Shown: positions 55,366 through 63,871 of the stretch, piece by piece
Numbering within the stretch: position 1 is the stretch's first letter
Layout of the letters: every line of letters starts with the position of its first letter
Source: Tardiphaga sp. P9-11
Lineage (GTDB): Bacteria > Pseudomonadota > Alphaproteobacteria > Rhizobiales > Xanthobacteraceae
DNA length: 64,000 nucleotides
NCBI RefSeq assembly: GCF_008329525.1
Contig: NZ_NPKQ01000002.1
Location: 1,280,311 to 1,344,310, forward strand
Direction of reading: 5' to 3'
Position numbers and translations under genes: made by a program
Notes under the pieces: generated by a model
Databases searched by the model: none
Seen by the model: only the letters and a program-made list of their open reading frames with translations
What the model was told of the DNA's origin: nothing

Positions 55366-56028
55366 TCAGGCCGCGGTGACGACGATGGCATCGCCTTCGG
55401 ACACCAAACTCACCTTGAGACCGCAAGCCTGTGCCAGCAACCGCGCGTAGTAGGGCTGCACGGCATGGGCATCGATGCTGCCAACCTGTTCGGAGGCCAG
55501 CATATCAACGATGGCCTGCGGCAGACGCGCGTTGAGGCCTGCAGCGGTAATCTTGAAGCCCTGCGGCTCGCCCTCACCGATGCCATCGACCTTGAGCACG
55601 CCGCCGCGCGGGATCGTCTGCTGCGCGATCACCAGCATATTGAGCAGCAGCTTGACCTTGTTCTTCGGCAGCAGGAGGCGCGGCAGATTCCATTCGATCT
55701 TGGTCTTGGCGTCTTCGAGATGACCGCGCGACATGGTCTGCGCGTCACCGAGGTCGATTTGCGCACCAGCTGAACCGGCAGCCCCGAAGGCGAGCCGGCA
55801 GAACTGCAGGCGGGCCGACGCGGTCTTGGCGCTCTTGCGGATGAGGTCGAGCGCGAATTCCTTGTCGTCCGGCTTGGGATTGTCGTCGAGCACTTCGAGC
55901 CCGTTGACGATTGCGCCCACCGGGCTGATCAGGTCGTGGCATACTCGCGAGCAAAGCAATGCCGCGAGTTCGAGGGCATCGGGCGCCAGACTCAAAGTAA
56001 CCTCGCCGGGAGTGGGGGTATCAGACAT
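55366..56028 (-). CDS. chpT: histidine phosphotransferase ChpT
   Basis: This 220-residue protein passes phosphate from the CckA kinase to CtrA and CpdR. It begins with ALELAALLCSRVCHDLISP, where His31 is the phosphorylated residue in the DHp-like helix, followed by GAIVNGLEVLDDN and a degenerate ATPase-like C-terminal domain. The ATG at 56028 has GGAG 8 bases upstream; the longer frame would add 36 unrelated residues. Its presence near ctrA and the che/fli genes groups several CtrA-pathway parts within 20 kb. Confidence 0.93.
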   Translation of the reverse strand: MSDTPTPGEVTLSLAPDALELAALLCSRVCHDLISPVGAIVNGLEVLDDNPKPDDKEFALDLIRKSAKTASARLQFCRLAFGAAGSAGAQIDLGDAQTMSRGHLEDAKTKIEWNLPRLLLPKNKVKLLLNMLVIAQQTIPRGGVLKVDGIGEGEPQGFKITAAGLNARLPQAIVDMLASEQVGSIDAHAVQPYYARLLAQACGLKVSLVSEGDAIVVTAA

Positions 56029-56197
56029 GAAATGCGCTCCTGGGCCACACAGAATGAACGGCGAATCAAGCATTTGCTTTACGGTTAGATACACCGCAGA
56101 TGGTGGCGCGACCACACCAAGGCTGGCAAAGTCCACCGGCGCACCGCCCCGGCGTAGAAATGAACCGGGATGAGGCGCAGAGGATGAAGGCTACTCG

Positions 56198-57034
56198 ATG
56201 ACGAATGATCCCCTTCCGGCCATGGATGTCGCGCGTGCTGCCACTTTGATGGAGCCGCTGACCGAACTGGCGGCACTGGCCGGCGCTGCCATCCTCAAGG
56301 TCAACCGCAATGTCATGAGCGTGAACGGCAAGGCTGACGGCTCGCCCGTGACCGAAGCGGATCTCGCCGCCGACCAAGTCATCGGCGAAGGGCTGGCTCG
56401 GCTGTTTCCCGGAATCCCCTCCCTGTCGGAGGAACGCCTGCACCTCGCGGAGCCGCCCTATGCGGGCAGTCTGTTCCTGATCGACCCGCTCGACGGCACC
56501 AAGGAATTCGTCGCCGGCCGCCAGGAGTTCACTGTCAACATCGCCCTCATCGTCGATGGCGCACCATTGCTGGGCATCGTGGGCGCACCCGCCCTCGGGC
56601 TGATCTGGCGCGGGCTGGTCGGACGCGGTGCCGAACGCGTCGAGATCGCGCCGGACCTCTCCGTCGACAAAGTGACGCCTATCCGAACGCGGACAGCGCC
56701 GGCTCCCGGTTCTGCCTGGACTGCGGCCGTAAGCCGCTCCCACGGCGACGACCGGACCGAAGCCTTCATCGCCAGCCGCCCCGGCGCGGTGAGACAGGAG
56801 TTCGGCTCTGCGCTGAAATTCTGCCGCGTGGCTGAAGGCCAGGCAGACATCTATCCGCGACTGGCGCCGACCTGTGAGTGGGATGTGGCCGCCGGCCACG
56901 CCGTGGTGGTCGCTGCGGGCGGCGAGGTGACGGACACCTTTGGCAAGGCGCTTCGCTTCGGCGGCAACCGGGAAGACTTCATCGTGCCGGAATTCATTGC
57001 GTGGGGCGACCGCGCGGCGGCCGCGCGCAACTGA
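56198..57034 (+). CDS. cysQ: 3'(2'),5'-bisphosphate nucleotidase CysQ
   Basis: This 278-residue inositol-monophosphatase-fold enzyme dephosphorylates PAP, a by-product of sulfate assimilation. Lithium-sensitive metal motifs are visible: GSPVTEADLAAD, PSLSEER (Glu), FLIDPLDGTKEFV, and the C-terminal CEWDVAAGHAVVVAAGG. The start is ATG at 56198, with AGGATGAAGG upstream. It is convergent with the YHS gene 10 bases away. Confidence 0.94.
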   Translation: MTNDPLPAMDVARAATLMEPLTELAALAGAAILKVNRNVMSVNGKADGSPVTEADLAADQVIGEGLARLFPGIPSLSEERLHLAEPPYAGSLFLIDPLDGTKEFVAGRQEFTVNIALIVDGAPLLGIVGAPALGLIWRGLVGRGAERVEIAPDLSVDKVTPIRTRTAPAPGSAWTAAVSRSHGDDRTEAFIASRPGAVRQEFGSALKFCRVAEGQADIYPRLAPTCEWDVAAGHAVVVAAGGEVTDTFGKALRFGGNREDFIVPEFIAWGDRAAAARN

Positions 57035-57044
57035 GGCATTTGCG

Positions 57045-57539
57045 CTATTTCGCCAGGATATCCTGCACGCCGGGCCAGCGCTTGCGCGCTTCGGGCAGGT
57101 ATTTGGCAGGTGCCGTGGCAAAAGCGTCGCGGGTTTCCTCGCGGCCGAACAGATAGAGGCGCTCGCCGGCGATGAGCCACAGCCGCGGATTGCCTGCAAA
57201 GGCGACGCCGCGGGCGACATCGACGGGGTCGTAGCCGCCGAATTGCGGGCCGTAGATCTCCGGATGGGCGGCGAAGGAGGCGCGGTTGCCCTCGTTGCGG
57301 AAGCGCCAGACGGTGCCCTCTTCCGACAACTCGAAATCGGGCTGCCCGAGCATCGGACGGGCCTCTGTGAAATAGGCCACCGGATCGAAACCGCCGATCG
57401 CGAGACCCGTATATCGGTCAGTGACGACGCGTTCATTGGTTGCAGCGCGGAGGCCTGCAGGGGCAAAAATGGCCGCCAGCAGCAGAATCAAGGCAATTCC
57501 ACGGCTCCTGCCTGACAATTCCCGCCGTTGTGCCGTCAT
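57045..57539 (-). CDS. exported YHS-domain protein
   Basis: This 164-residue protein has an N-terminal signal or anchor (GIALILLLAAIFAPAGLRAA) and a YHS-like core: AIGGFDPVAYFTEARPMLGQ and FRNEGNRASFAAHPEIYGP, then QFGGYDPVDVARG. YHS domains often bind or sense metals, but this variant lacks the metal cysteines. It would be periplasmic. It is divergent from eipA across 113 bases. Confidence 0.85.
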   Translation of the reverse strand: MTAQRRELSGRSRGIALILLLAAIFAPAGLRAATNERVVTDRYTGLAIGGFDPVAYFTEARPMLGQPDFELSEEGTVWRFRNEGNRASFAAHPEIYGPQFGGYDPVDVARGVAFAGNPRLWLIAGERLYLFGREETRDAFATAPAKYLPEARKRWPGVQDILAK

Positions 57540-57652
57540 AGTTGATACCGATAGTATAGGGAGTCGGGGACAATGACTGCAGAGTTAGACCGTGCTTCTC
57601 AGCATCCGGTTAAAGCCGCGGTCGCTAATTTGAAATACCAGGGGTTCTTTTC

Positions 57653-58237
57653 ATGACCTTCGCATCACGCCTGGCAGCGCTGGCGCTAGCCACGTTCACG
57701 CTCGCCTTCTCGCCGGCCTCTGCGCAGCAACCTCCGCGCGGCCAGGCCGGACCGGATACCTATCGGTCCGAAGAACTCATGACGGCCGGACACCGGTTTT
57801 TCGGCAACGTCTCGCGCGGCCTCGCCTCGGTGATCGAGAAGGCCGTCAGCCAGTGGGGCCTGCCGAACGGTTACATCCTCGGCGAAGAAGGCAGCGGCGC
57901 GATTGTGGCAGGCCTGCGTTACGGCGAAGGCACGCTCTATACGAAGAATGCCGGCGATCTGCGCGTCTACTGGCAGGGTCCGTCGGTCGGCTTCGACTGG
58001 GGCGGCGACGGCGCCCGCACCATGACGCTGGTCTATAACCTGCCCGCCACCCAGGCGATCTATCAGCGCTTCGGCGGCATCGACGGCTCCGCCTATATCA
58101 TCGGCGGTTTCGGCATGACGGCACTGACTGCCAACAATGTCGTGCTGGTCCCGATCCGCTCGGGTCTCGGCCTGCGGCTCGGCGCCAATATCGGCTATCT
58201 CAAATATACCCCCAGCGCGACCTGGAATCCGTTCTAG
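57653..58237 (+). CDS. eipA: EipA-family (DUF1134) envelope integrity protein
   Basis: This 194-residue protein has a signal peptide (ending near FSPASA). The mature part FFGNVSRGLASVIEKAVSQWG, GYILGEEGSGAIVAGLRYGEG and GFDWGGDGARTMTLVYNLP match DUF1134, the periplasmic beta-protein EipA. In Brucella this family supports envelope integrity and is CtrA-controlled. Only a TTAA half site is visible upstream here. The start is ATG at 57653. Confidence 0.88.
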   Translation: MTFASRLAALALATFTLAFSPASAQQPPRGQAGPDTYRSEELMTAGHRFFGNVSRGLASVIEKAVSQWGLPNGYILGEEGSGAIVAGLRYGEGTLYTKNAGDLRVYWQGPSVGFDWGGDGARTMTLVYNLPATQAIYQRFGGIDGSAYIIGGFGMTALTANNVVLVPIRSGLGLRLGANIGYLKYTPSATWNPF

Positions 58238-58292
58238 GCCCATCGCTCCGGCAGCCCCCGCGATCAAGCGCTTCTGAACGGCTGAGTAAAGG

Positions 58293-58307
58293 TTAACGAG
58301 GCGTTAC
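58293..58307 (+). promoter_or_regulatory. candidate CtrA box before the coiled-coil membrane protein
   Basis: TTAA (58293-58296), 7 bases, TTAC (58304-58307), one mismatch from the CtrA consensus. It lies about 65 bases before the predicted ATG at 58373. Confidence 0.45.
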
Positions 58308-58372
58308 GCTGTCTTTGCCCCGGCCGCCATGGCATGGTAGCCGCTGCATTTGAGCGCGTGGGAGCATCTGTC

Positions 58373-59635
58373 ATGGTTGAGCCGATCATGTATCTGGCGA
58401 TCGGTTTTCTGGTCTCGATGCTGTGTGGCCTGATGATCATGCCACTGGTCCATAACCGCGCCGTTCGCCTCACCACCCGCCGGCTCGAAGCAGCCACGCC
58501 GCTGTCGATGGCGGAAATCCAGGCCGACAAGGACCAGCTGCGCGCGGAATTCGCGATGTCGGCACGGCGGCTGGAAATGAGCGTCGACCAGCTCAAGAAC
58601 AAGACCACCAATCAGCTCGCCGAACTCGGCAAGAAATCCGACGCCATCAACCGCATGAAGCTCGAACTCGGCGAGAAGAACGCCACGATCTTCGCGCTGG
58701 AAGCCCGCGAAGCCGCCGTGAAGGAAAAGCTCGGCGCCACCGAAGCCGATTTCACCGCCAAGGCCGCGTCGCTGCGATCGGCCGAACAGGCGCTGAGCGA
58801 CAAGCAAAGCGAACTCGCCAGGCTCAACCATGAACTCTCCGACCGCTCCATGGTGGCCGACAGCCGCCAGATCGAGCTCATCGCCGTGCGTGCACAGGTC
58901 GAGGAGTTGAAGGGCCGCGTCGGCGATGCCGAACAGGAATTCGCGACCACGCAGCACCGGCTGGAGCTGCAGCGCGGCGAATCCGACACCGCGACACGCG
59001 AACTGACCGAGGCCCGCTCCCGGGTCGAGAATCTCAGCCAGCGCGTCACGGATCTGGATCAGCAGCTCACCATCCAGGTGCGCGAAGCCGAACAGCTCGG
59101 CGCCCGCGTCACCGACCTTGAGAGCCAGCTCTCGACCCAGACCAGGATCCTGGCCGAGCGCGATTTCGAGAACAGCCAGCTGCGCCAGGCCAATGAGGCC
59201 GCCGAACAGATCGCGCGCGACCTGCGCGTCGAACTCGCCGCCATGAACGGCGCCAAGGGATCGCCCGTCATCGAGAAACTGCGCGCCGAAAAGGCCGCCG
59301 TGGAGACCGAGCTCGCCACCGCCCGCGAGGAGCGCGCCAGGTTGCAACGCGATCTCAACGGCGTCCATCAGCAGGCCGAGAGCGCATGGGCCACCGAGCG
59401 CATGGAAAACGCCCTGCTGCGCGAGCGCATCAACGACATTGCCGCCGAAGTGGCCAAGATGGCGATGACGCTGGAGGGCCCGAATTCGCCCATCGAGGCG
59501 ATCCTGGCCGCCGAACCGGCCCCGACAGCGCAGCCGCGCCCCGCGAACGACACCGGTTTTGCCCCCAACAGCACCCTCGCAGACCGCATCCGGGCGCTGC
59601 AGTCCCACGCCTCCCGCGCGCCCCAACCGGGCTAG
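58373..59635 (+). CDS. membrane-anchored long coiled-coil protein
   Basis: This 420-residue protein has one N-terminal helix (MYLAIGFLVSMLCGLMIMPL) anchoring it in the inner membrane, with a basic RAVRLTTRRLEAATPLS stretch, then about 300 residues of Glu/Gln/Ala/Leu-rich heptad coiled coil, and a Pro-rich C-terminus. The ATG at 58373 has GGGAG 8 bases upstream and puts the helix at the N-terminus; an ATG at 58334 would add 13 residues. The opening region is conserved in Bradyrhizobium-group genomes. A structural role at the envelope or cell pole is speculation from shape and the CtrA box. Confidence 0.75.
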   Translation: MVEPIMYLAIGFLVSMLCGLMIMPLVHNRAVRLTTRRLEAATPLSMAEIQADKDQLRAEFAMSARRLEMSVDQLKNKTTNQLAELGKKSDAINRMKLELGEKNATIFALEAREAAVKEKLGATEADFTAKAASLRSAEQALSDKQSELARLNHELSDRSMVADSRQIELIAVRAQVEELKGRVGDAEQEFATTQHRLELQRGESDTATRELTEARSRVENLSQRVTDLDQQLTIQVREAEQLGARVTDLESQLSTQTRILAERDFENSQLRQANEAAEQIARDLRVELAAMNGAKGSPVIEKLRAEKAAVETELATAREERARLQRDLNGVHQQAESAWATERMENALLRERINDIAAEVAKMAMTLEGPNSPIEAILAAEPAPTAQPRPANDTGFAPNSTLADRIRALQSHASRAPQPG

Positions 59636-59762
59636 AAGCACGCCCAGGAACCCGGATCGGCCCAACCGGCCGGATGGGGGACTTATTGTGCGGATGTGCG
59701 GCAGGGTTCGCTTGACACCCCCGCCCCCTATTCCCTAAATCGCGCCACTGACGTCAGTCCCC

Positions 59763-59787
59763 GCCGGGCCCACCTGCCCGGCCTTTT
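59763..59787 (+). terminator. terminator before tRNA-Val
   Basis: Stem GCCGGGC (59763-59769) / GCCCGGC (59776-59782) with loop CCACCT is followed by CTTTT. It separates the coiled-coil gene, 128 bases upstream, from tRNA-Val. Confidence 0.6.
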
Positions 59788-59804
59788 GGTCTGTACGACA
59801 TCCC

Positions 59805-59879
59805 GGGCGCATAGCTCAGCGGGAGAGCGTTCCCTTCACACGGGAGAGGTCCAAGGTTCGATCCCTTGTGCGCCCACCA
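59805..59879 (+). tRNA. tRNA-Val (anticodon CAC)
   Basis: This is a 75-base cloverleaf with encoded CCA: acceptor GGGCGCA / TGCGCCC, D arm TAGCTCAGCGGGAGAGC, anticodon stem TCCCT/ACGGGA-type with loop TTCACAC (anticodon CAC), and T arm CAAGGTTCGATCCCTTG. It marks the left boundary of the AT-richer, gene-poor end of the window. Confidence 0.92.
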
Positions 59880-59882
59880 TTT

Positions 59883-59906
59883 AAGCCCCTGAAATAAGGG
59901 CTTTTT
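59883..59906 (+). terminator. terminator after tRNA-Val
   Basis: Stem AAGCCC / GGGCTT with loop CTGAAATAA is followed by TTTT, directly after the tRNA 3' end. Confidence 0.75.
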
Positions 59907-60013
59907 CCATCCTCAACTTCTTCTAATTGGCAACTCGCGACGGAACGATGCGTGAACCGCGCACGCCGATCCGTGGAATTTGTTTCCCACCTGTTCGCTC
60001 GGGGGGCTGGGCC

Positions 60014-60451
60014 GATGAGCGCAGAAGCGTTCCCGCTTCAGTGGCCGGATGGCTGGCCTGCACGTCAACCTACCGTCGCGAAAGCGATAGCCGGATCAGC
60101 GGGCGGGACAAGCTGATGATGGGCGAAGCCCGTGACCAGCTCATCGCCGAGCTGCAGCGGCTCGGTGCCGGTAGCGTCGTGACCTCATCGAACGTCCGAC
60201 TGCGGGAGGATGCCATTCCATATGCCGACCAGCGGCGACAGGACGACCCCGGCGTTGCCGTCTACTTCATGCTTAAGAAGTGTCCTATGGTCATGGCCGT
60301 AGATCGCTATTCATCCGTCGCCGGCAACAAGCGCGCCCTGATATTGGCTATCGAGGCCATGCGCCAACTGGAGCGGCACGGCGGCAGGACCATGGAGCGC
60401 GCCTTCACTGGCTTCGCAGCCATTGCAGCGCCGAACTGGAAGAAGCCTTAG
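60014..60451 (+). pseudogene. phage/plasmid-type accessory gene, frameshifted
   Basis: ATG at 60014 encodes MSAEAFPLQWPDGWPARQPT and then runs into TGA at about 60113. A one-base shift near 60075 continues RRESDSRISGRDKLMMGEAR, then ELQRLGAGSVVTSSNVRLR, DDPGVAVYFMLKK and FTGFAAIAAPNWKKP to 60451. The two parts are the N- and C-terminal halves of a small family (FPLxWPxGWP opening, PGVAVYF core) common on rhizobial phages and plasmids, often annotated as J-domain proteins. A single-base deletion, or a sequencing error, has split it. It lies just after tRNA-Val, as integrated elements do. Confidence 0.65.
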
Positions 60452-60511
60452 CGTGAGGTCTGCGCAACTACGGACGACGGGCCAAAATTGAAATCGGAAG
60501 CGCCAAAAATC

Positions 60512-60976
60512 ATGAACTGTGAAGTCCGCCATTCGAAGCCAAGCGATGCTTCCGACATCAGCAAAGTCATTATCAGCGCACTGAGAGAGACGAATAGTCG
60601 CGACTATAGCCCTGAAATCATAGCTAGCGTTGAAGAAAGCTTCGCACCTGAAAAGGTAGAAGCCTTAATTGCGAAACGCACCGTGTTCACTGCAGAAATC
60701 GAAGGCCGGATCGTTGGGACGGCGAGTTTAGACCAAGCTGTCGTTCGCACCGTGTTCGTTTCGCCGGATGCTCAGGGCACGGGCGTCGGGAAATTACTCA
60801 TTTCCTCTGTGATTGAACAGGCCAGGCAACGTGGCATCGAAAAACTGTCCGTCCCCTCGACCGTAACAGCCGAACGATTTTACGAGCGCATGGGCTTCAA
60901 ATCAGTTCGCGATGAATATCACGGCGACGAACGGACGATTGTGATGGAGTGTCACCTATGCCCCATGCACTCATGA
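60512..60976 (+). CDS. GNAT-family N-acetyltransferase
   Basis: This 154-residue protein begins MNCEVRHSKPSDASDISKV. The GNAT core is seen in VVRTVFVSPDAQGTGVGKLLI, with the acetyl-CoA loop QGTGVGK, then the C-terminal AERFYERMGFKSVRDEY. The substrate is unknown. The ATG at 60512 is preferred to an in-frame TTG at 60488, although neither has a strong ribosome-binding site. Base composition is more AT-rich than the main chromosome, suggesting transfer. Confidence 0.85.
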   Translation: MNCEVRHSKPSDASDISKVIISALRETNSRDYSPEIIASVEESFAPEKVEALIAKRTVFTAEIEGRIVGTASLDQAVVRTVFVSPDAQGTGVGKLLISSVIEQARQRGIEKLSVPSTVTAERFYERMGFKSVRDEYHGDERTIVMECHLCPMHS

Positions 60977-61080
60977 CCAAGCAAGATTCGACCATGCAAG
61001 TAAAATCCATGCAGGTGCTCCTCGGCTTCCAGCGGTGCTCAAATGGTCAAGGATGCATAGCATTTAGACTATGAACGCTA

Positions 61081-61275
61081 TTAAATCGCAGGTGGCTTCG
61101 GTTGGGTCGCTACGCTCGGCCCGTCAATTTGCGGGAGTGCGGTGACCCGGTGATCTCGTGACTGCTGCGCCAGCCTATAGTAATCAGCTCGCAAGATGCC
61201 GTCGTCGGTTTCCCGAGCAAGCTGCGTCAGCCGCCGCACTTCGCGCAGCGTCTTCTCGTTATTGGCAATTTTCAT
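61081..61275 (-). CDS. small hypothetical protein
   Basis: This 64-residue protein begins MKIANNEKTLREVRRLTQLA with a helical, charged N-terminal half, then TDDGILRADYYRLAQQSRDH and a Pro-rich end. AAGG lies 6 bases before the ATG at 61275, which supports translation. Small helical proteins of this kind are frequent in rhizobial accessory regions. No function is suggested. Confidence 0.5.
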   Translation of the reverse strand: MKIANNEKTLREVRRLTQLARETDDGILRADYYRLAQQSRDHRVTALPQIDGPSVATQPKPPAI

Positions 61276-61484
61276 GATTCACCTTGTCGCCCTGTGTTTT
61301 TCTTGCGGGAGACGTTTGGTCAATGCGCGGAATGGTATTCAGTTCCATGGTCGAGCACTCATTCGCGGGAATAGATTCTTCGACATCAAACACCGGACGG
61401 AGTACTGTTGCAACATCACCTCCAAATCAACAGGCGCTCGGTGACTGAGGGCCCTGTAATGCTCCCGCCTTAATAGGAGCAGCT

Positions 61485-62642
61485 ATGGTGAGTCCAACTA
61501 GCAAAACAAACGTACTGGTCGTCGAAGACGAGATGGTTCTGCGGATGCGAGCCGTCGATATTGTTGAGGACGCAGGATTTACTGCAGTCGAAGCAACCAA
61601 TGCTGATCAGGCCATGAGCGTTCTCGAAGCACGATCCGATATCTCGCTTCTGCTTTCAGACATTCAGATGCCCGGGAGCATTGATGGACTGAAGCTCGCA
61701 CACGCTGTTCATGAAAGATGGCCCGACATTAAGATCATCCTCGTTTCTGGTCAGATCAACCCGTCGGCTGAAGAGAAGCCTGAGAATAGCCGCTTCTTCG
61801 GTAAGCCCATCGACAGTAAGCAGATGATCGCTGAACTGCAGGACATGATGGGCAAAGGCGCGCTCGAAGTAGTCTCTGGACAGGCGGCCTTGACTGCCAA
61901 TCCGACATTGAGCGCACATTCCGCCGTCGAGGAAACCCTGACAGCCGAAAACGGAAGCTTGCGACTATTGTTGGAACAGGCCGGAATAGATGCCGAGTTG
62001 TTGCTCGCGCAGGCCGGCATAGACGCCAAAGAGCGCGAAGCTGCCGACAAGCTGCAACAACTTGTCCTTGGGGAATTGCATCATCGCATCAAAAACACGC
62101 TTGCGACGGTCAGTGCTATCGCGTCTCAAAGCCTGCGAACCGCCACGAGTGTGCAGCATGCACAGCAAGCCATCGAGGGGCGGCTTCTCGCTCTCGGTCG
62201 AGCGCATGATCTGTTGATGCAGGTGAGCTGGGCCGGCGCGGAGCTTGGAATGACACTCCGCAAAGCTATAGAGCCTTTTGACACGAGGATTGCTGGCCGT
62301 TTCGTTTTATCAGGGCCGGAACTTGATATTGCTTCGGCTGCAGTGATCGCACTTGCGATGACGATCAACGAACTTTGCACCAATGCCACGAAATTCGGAG
62401 CTCTGTTAGACCCTGCAGGTCGCGTGAAGATTGAATGGACGGTTGACCATCCATCTCAGCGGCTCACCTTAAGATGGATCGAAACCGGCGGCCCGCATGT
62501 CTACTCGCCCACTCGCCGAAGCTTCGGCACTCGCATGATGGAATCGCTCGGGCAGCAATTGAGCGGGTCTGTCCATCTGGCTTACCCGCCATCGGGCTTC
62601 ACTTACACTCTGGAAGTGCCCGTTGCTTCGATGAACAAATAG
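61485..62642 (+). CDS. receiver - HWE/HisKA_2 histidine kinase
   Basis: This 385-residue soluble protein has an N-terminal REC domain (residues about 8-125; phospho-Asp59 in LLLSDIQMPGSIDG), a linker with a near-duplicate EQAGIDAELLL / AQAGIDAKERE, then a kinase core. The core has LGELHHRIKNTLATVSAIA (phospho-His200), AMTINELCTNATKFGAL (N box) and FGTRMMESLGQQLSG (G box). This is the HWE/HisKA_2 class, whose members feed PhyR/EcfG stress signalling in Alphaproteobacteria. No sensor domain is attached, so input must come through the receiver. AGGAG lies 6 bases before the ATG. Confidence 0.88.
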   Translation: MVSPTSKTNVLVVEDEMVLRMRAVDIVEDAGFTAVEATNADQAMSVLEARSDISLLLSDIQMPGSIDGLKLAHAVHERWPDIKIILVSGQINPSAEEKPENSRFFGKPIDSKQMIAELQDMMGKGALEVVSGQAALTANPTLSAHSAVEETLTAENGSLRLLLEQAGIDAELLLAQAGIDAKEREAADKLQQLVLGELHHRIKNTLATVSAIASQSLRTATSVQHAQQAIEGRLLALGRAHDLLMQVSWAGAELGMTLRKAIEPFDTRIAGRFVLSGPELDIASAAVIALAMTINELCTNATKFGALLDPAGRVKIEWTVDHPSQRLTLRWIETGGPHVYSPTRRSFGTRMMESLGQQLSGSVHLAYPPSGFTYTLEVPVASMNK

Positions 62643-63035
62643 AGCCTGGAGGTCTTGGTCGGACTCTACTTTGCTGTGCGCCGCCGAGCGGCGCGTCGGG
62701 TTCGTTCAATGCCGTCATTGATTTCGCCGTGGCAGGTTGCGACGGCCAGCTCGCGCGTGCGAAATCTCGCCGGTCCTCGCACCATGCGATTACCGGGATA
62801 GATGGTTCAGCCCCAACGACCCGGTTGAACCTCTTGGACATCACACTGAACTGTTCAATGCAGCACTCGGTAGAATCCCCATTCCCCAGCGGGAGCATAG
62901 CACAATTGCAGTGGCCTATTTCGGCCAGCACCGAGCCTGTCCAAGAACAAAAGCAGGTGACGGGTCGGAATGAAAACTGAAACCCGGTCGGAATGACTGA
63001 CCACGGGATGAACGTCTTCTAGGCTCATTCCGATT
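62643..63035. other. gene-free stretch, possible insertion remnant
   Basis: No ORF here has a plausible start or family match. An 11-base direct repeat, GGTCGGAATGA, occurs at 62963-62973 and 62986-62996. Together with broken frames on both strands this suggests decayed mobile DNA, but nothing diagnostic remains. Confidence 0.4.
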
Positions 63036-63215
63036 CTAGCGCCCGTTCCCGCTGTCGAAATCACTGATCTGCTTCTTTGGTGAAGCCAGAATTTTATCTG
63101 GTCTGGCGAATCTGTTGTTAGGACCGGGCCTATCGACGGTCCAGTCATAGAGTTCGATGGCAGCATCGATCCAGTCGGCAACTCTATTCCAGATATTATA
63201 GATCACGTTCTTCAT
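63036..63215 (-). CDS. possible 59-residue protein
   Basis: ATG at 63215 opens a 59-codon frame beginning MKNVIYNIWNRVADWIDAAI and ending TAG at 63038-63036. The amphipathic N-terminal half has three Trp residues and an acidic face; the tail (ASPKKQISDFDSGNGR) is polar. Codon use and composition look protein-like, but there is no clear ribosome-binding site. No family is recognised. The 131 bases to the next gene contain nothing notable. Confidence 0.4.
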   Translation of the reverse strand: MKNVIYNIWNRVADWIDAAIELYDWTVDRPGPNNRFARPDKILASPKKQISDFDSGNGR

Positions 63216-63346
63216 GCTGTTAGGTCGCTAATGGGGCCTGGCAGGTTCAAATTGCAAGGCGGCCGTAGGCAGGCCGCAGCGTGACGCCCTCCCCGCCATC
63301 GGGTAAAATGGCAGATCCGCGATGATAAGCGACGAGAGGAAATATA

Positions 63347-63709
63347 ATGGCCGTTAAACGTATCGTCGCCAACATCGCGGCCCCGCAGCCTGAAGTCGCT
63401 CGCACCTTCTACGGCGAGATATTGGGCCTCGACCTAGTCATGAACCATGGCTGGATTGTCACCTTTGCTGCGCCAGAGTCTTTGACCGCACCACAGGTCA
63501 GCATCGCGAGCGAGGGAGGTTCTGGCACTGCTGTTCCCGATCTTTCAATTGAGGTCGATGACTTTGAGGAGGTGTTAAAGCGCGTTGAGGCAGCAGGAAT
63601 GGCCATCGAATATGGACCGCGGGAAGAACCCTGGGGCGTGAGGCGCTTCTACGTTCGCGACCCGTTCGGCCGTCTGATTAATATCCTCGCACATTTGCAT
63701 TCGTCGTAA
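63347..63709 (+). CDS. VOC-superfamily (glyoxalase-like) protein
   Basis: This 120-residue protein forms one VOC module of paired beta-alpha-beta-beta-beta units: VKRIVANIAAPQPEVARTFY at the start, LDLVMNHGWIVTF, SIEVDDFEEVLKRVEAAG, then RRFYVRDPFGRLINIL. VOC proteins include glyoxalases, dioxygenases and antibiotic-binding proteins; the reaction is not determined. GAGAGGA lies 7 bases before the ATG. Confidence 0.85.
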   Translation: MAVKRIVANIAAPQPEVARTFYGEILGLDLVMNHGWIVTFAAPESLTAPQVSIASEGGSGTAVPDLSIEVDDFEEVLKRVEAAGMAIEYGPREEPWGVRRFYVRDPFGRLINILAHLHSS

Positions 63710-63763
63710 TTGCGTCGCTCAGCTGATTGCGGGCTCTAAGGCCGCGCTCATTGGAAAATGAAC

Positions 63764-63789
63764 AAAGGCCCCGTTTTCCGGGGCCTTTG
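63764..63789 (+). terminator. terminator between the VOC gene and a leftward micro-ORF
   Basis: Stem AAAGGCCCC / GGGGCCTTT with a short CGTTTTCC loop lies 55 bases after the VOC stop. A T-containing tail follows. Symmetry means it can serve both converging genes. Confidence 0.75.
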
Positions 63790-63792
63790 ATT

Positions 63793-63861
63793 TCATCGGA
63801 GCAGCAGAACCAGAATGATCAGTGGTAGGGGAATTCCAAGTAGCCATAGCAGAATAGGCAT
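63793..63861 (-). CDS. 22-residue hydrophobic micro-protein
   Basis: ATG at 63861 begins MPILLWLLGIPLPLI and consists almost entirely of one Pro-kinked membrane helix ending in Arg. A strong AAGGAG box lies 7 bases upstream, and a terminator follows the stop. Peptides with this MPILLWLLG opening appear in rhizobial genomes. Function is unknown. It is 10 bases downstream of a second small ORF and may share its transcript. Confidence 0.55.
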   Translation of the reverse strand: MPILLWLLGIPLPLIILVLLLR

Positions 63862-63871
63862 TGCTCTCTCC

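Noticed and set aside
62855..63181. 108-codon minus-strand frame
   Set aside because: No ribosome-binding site, atypical composition, and it overlaps a better small frame (63036-63215) in another phase.
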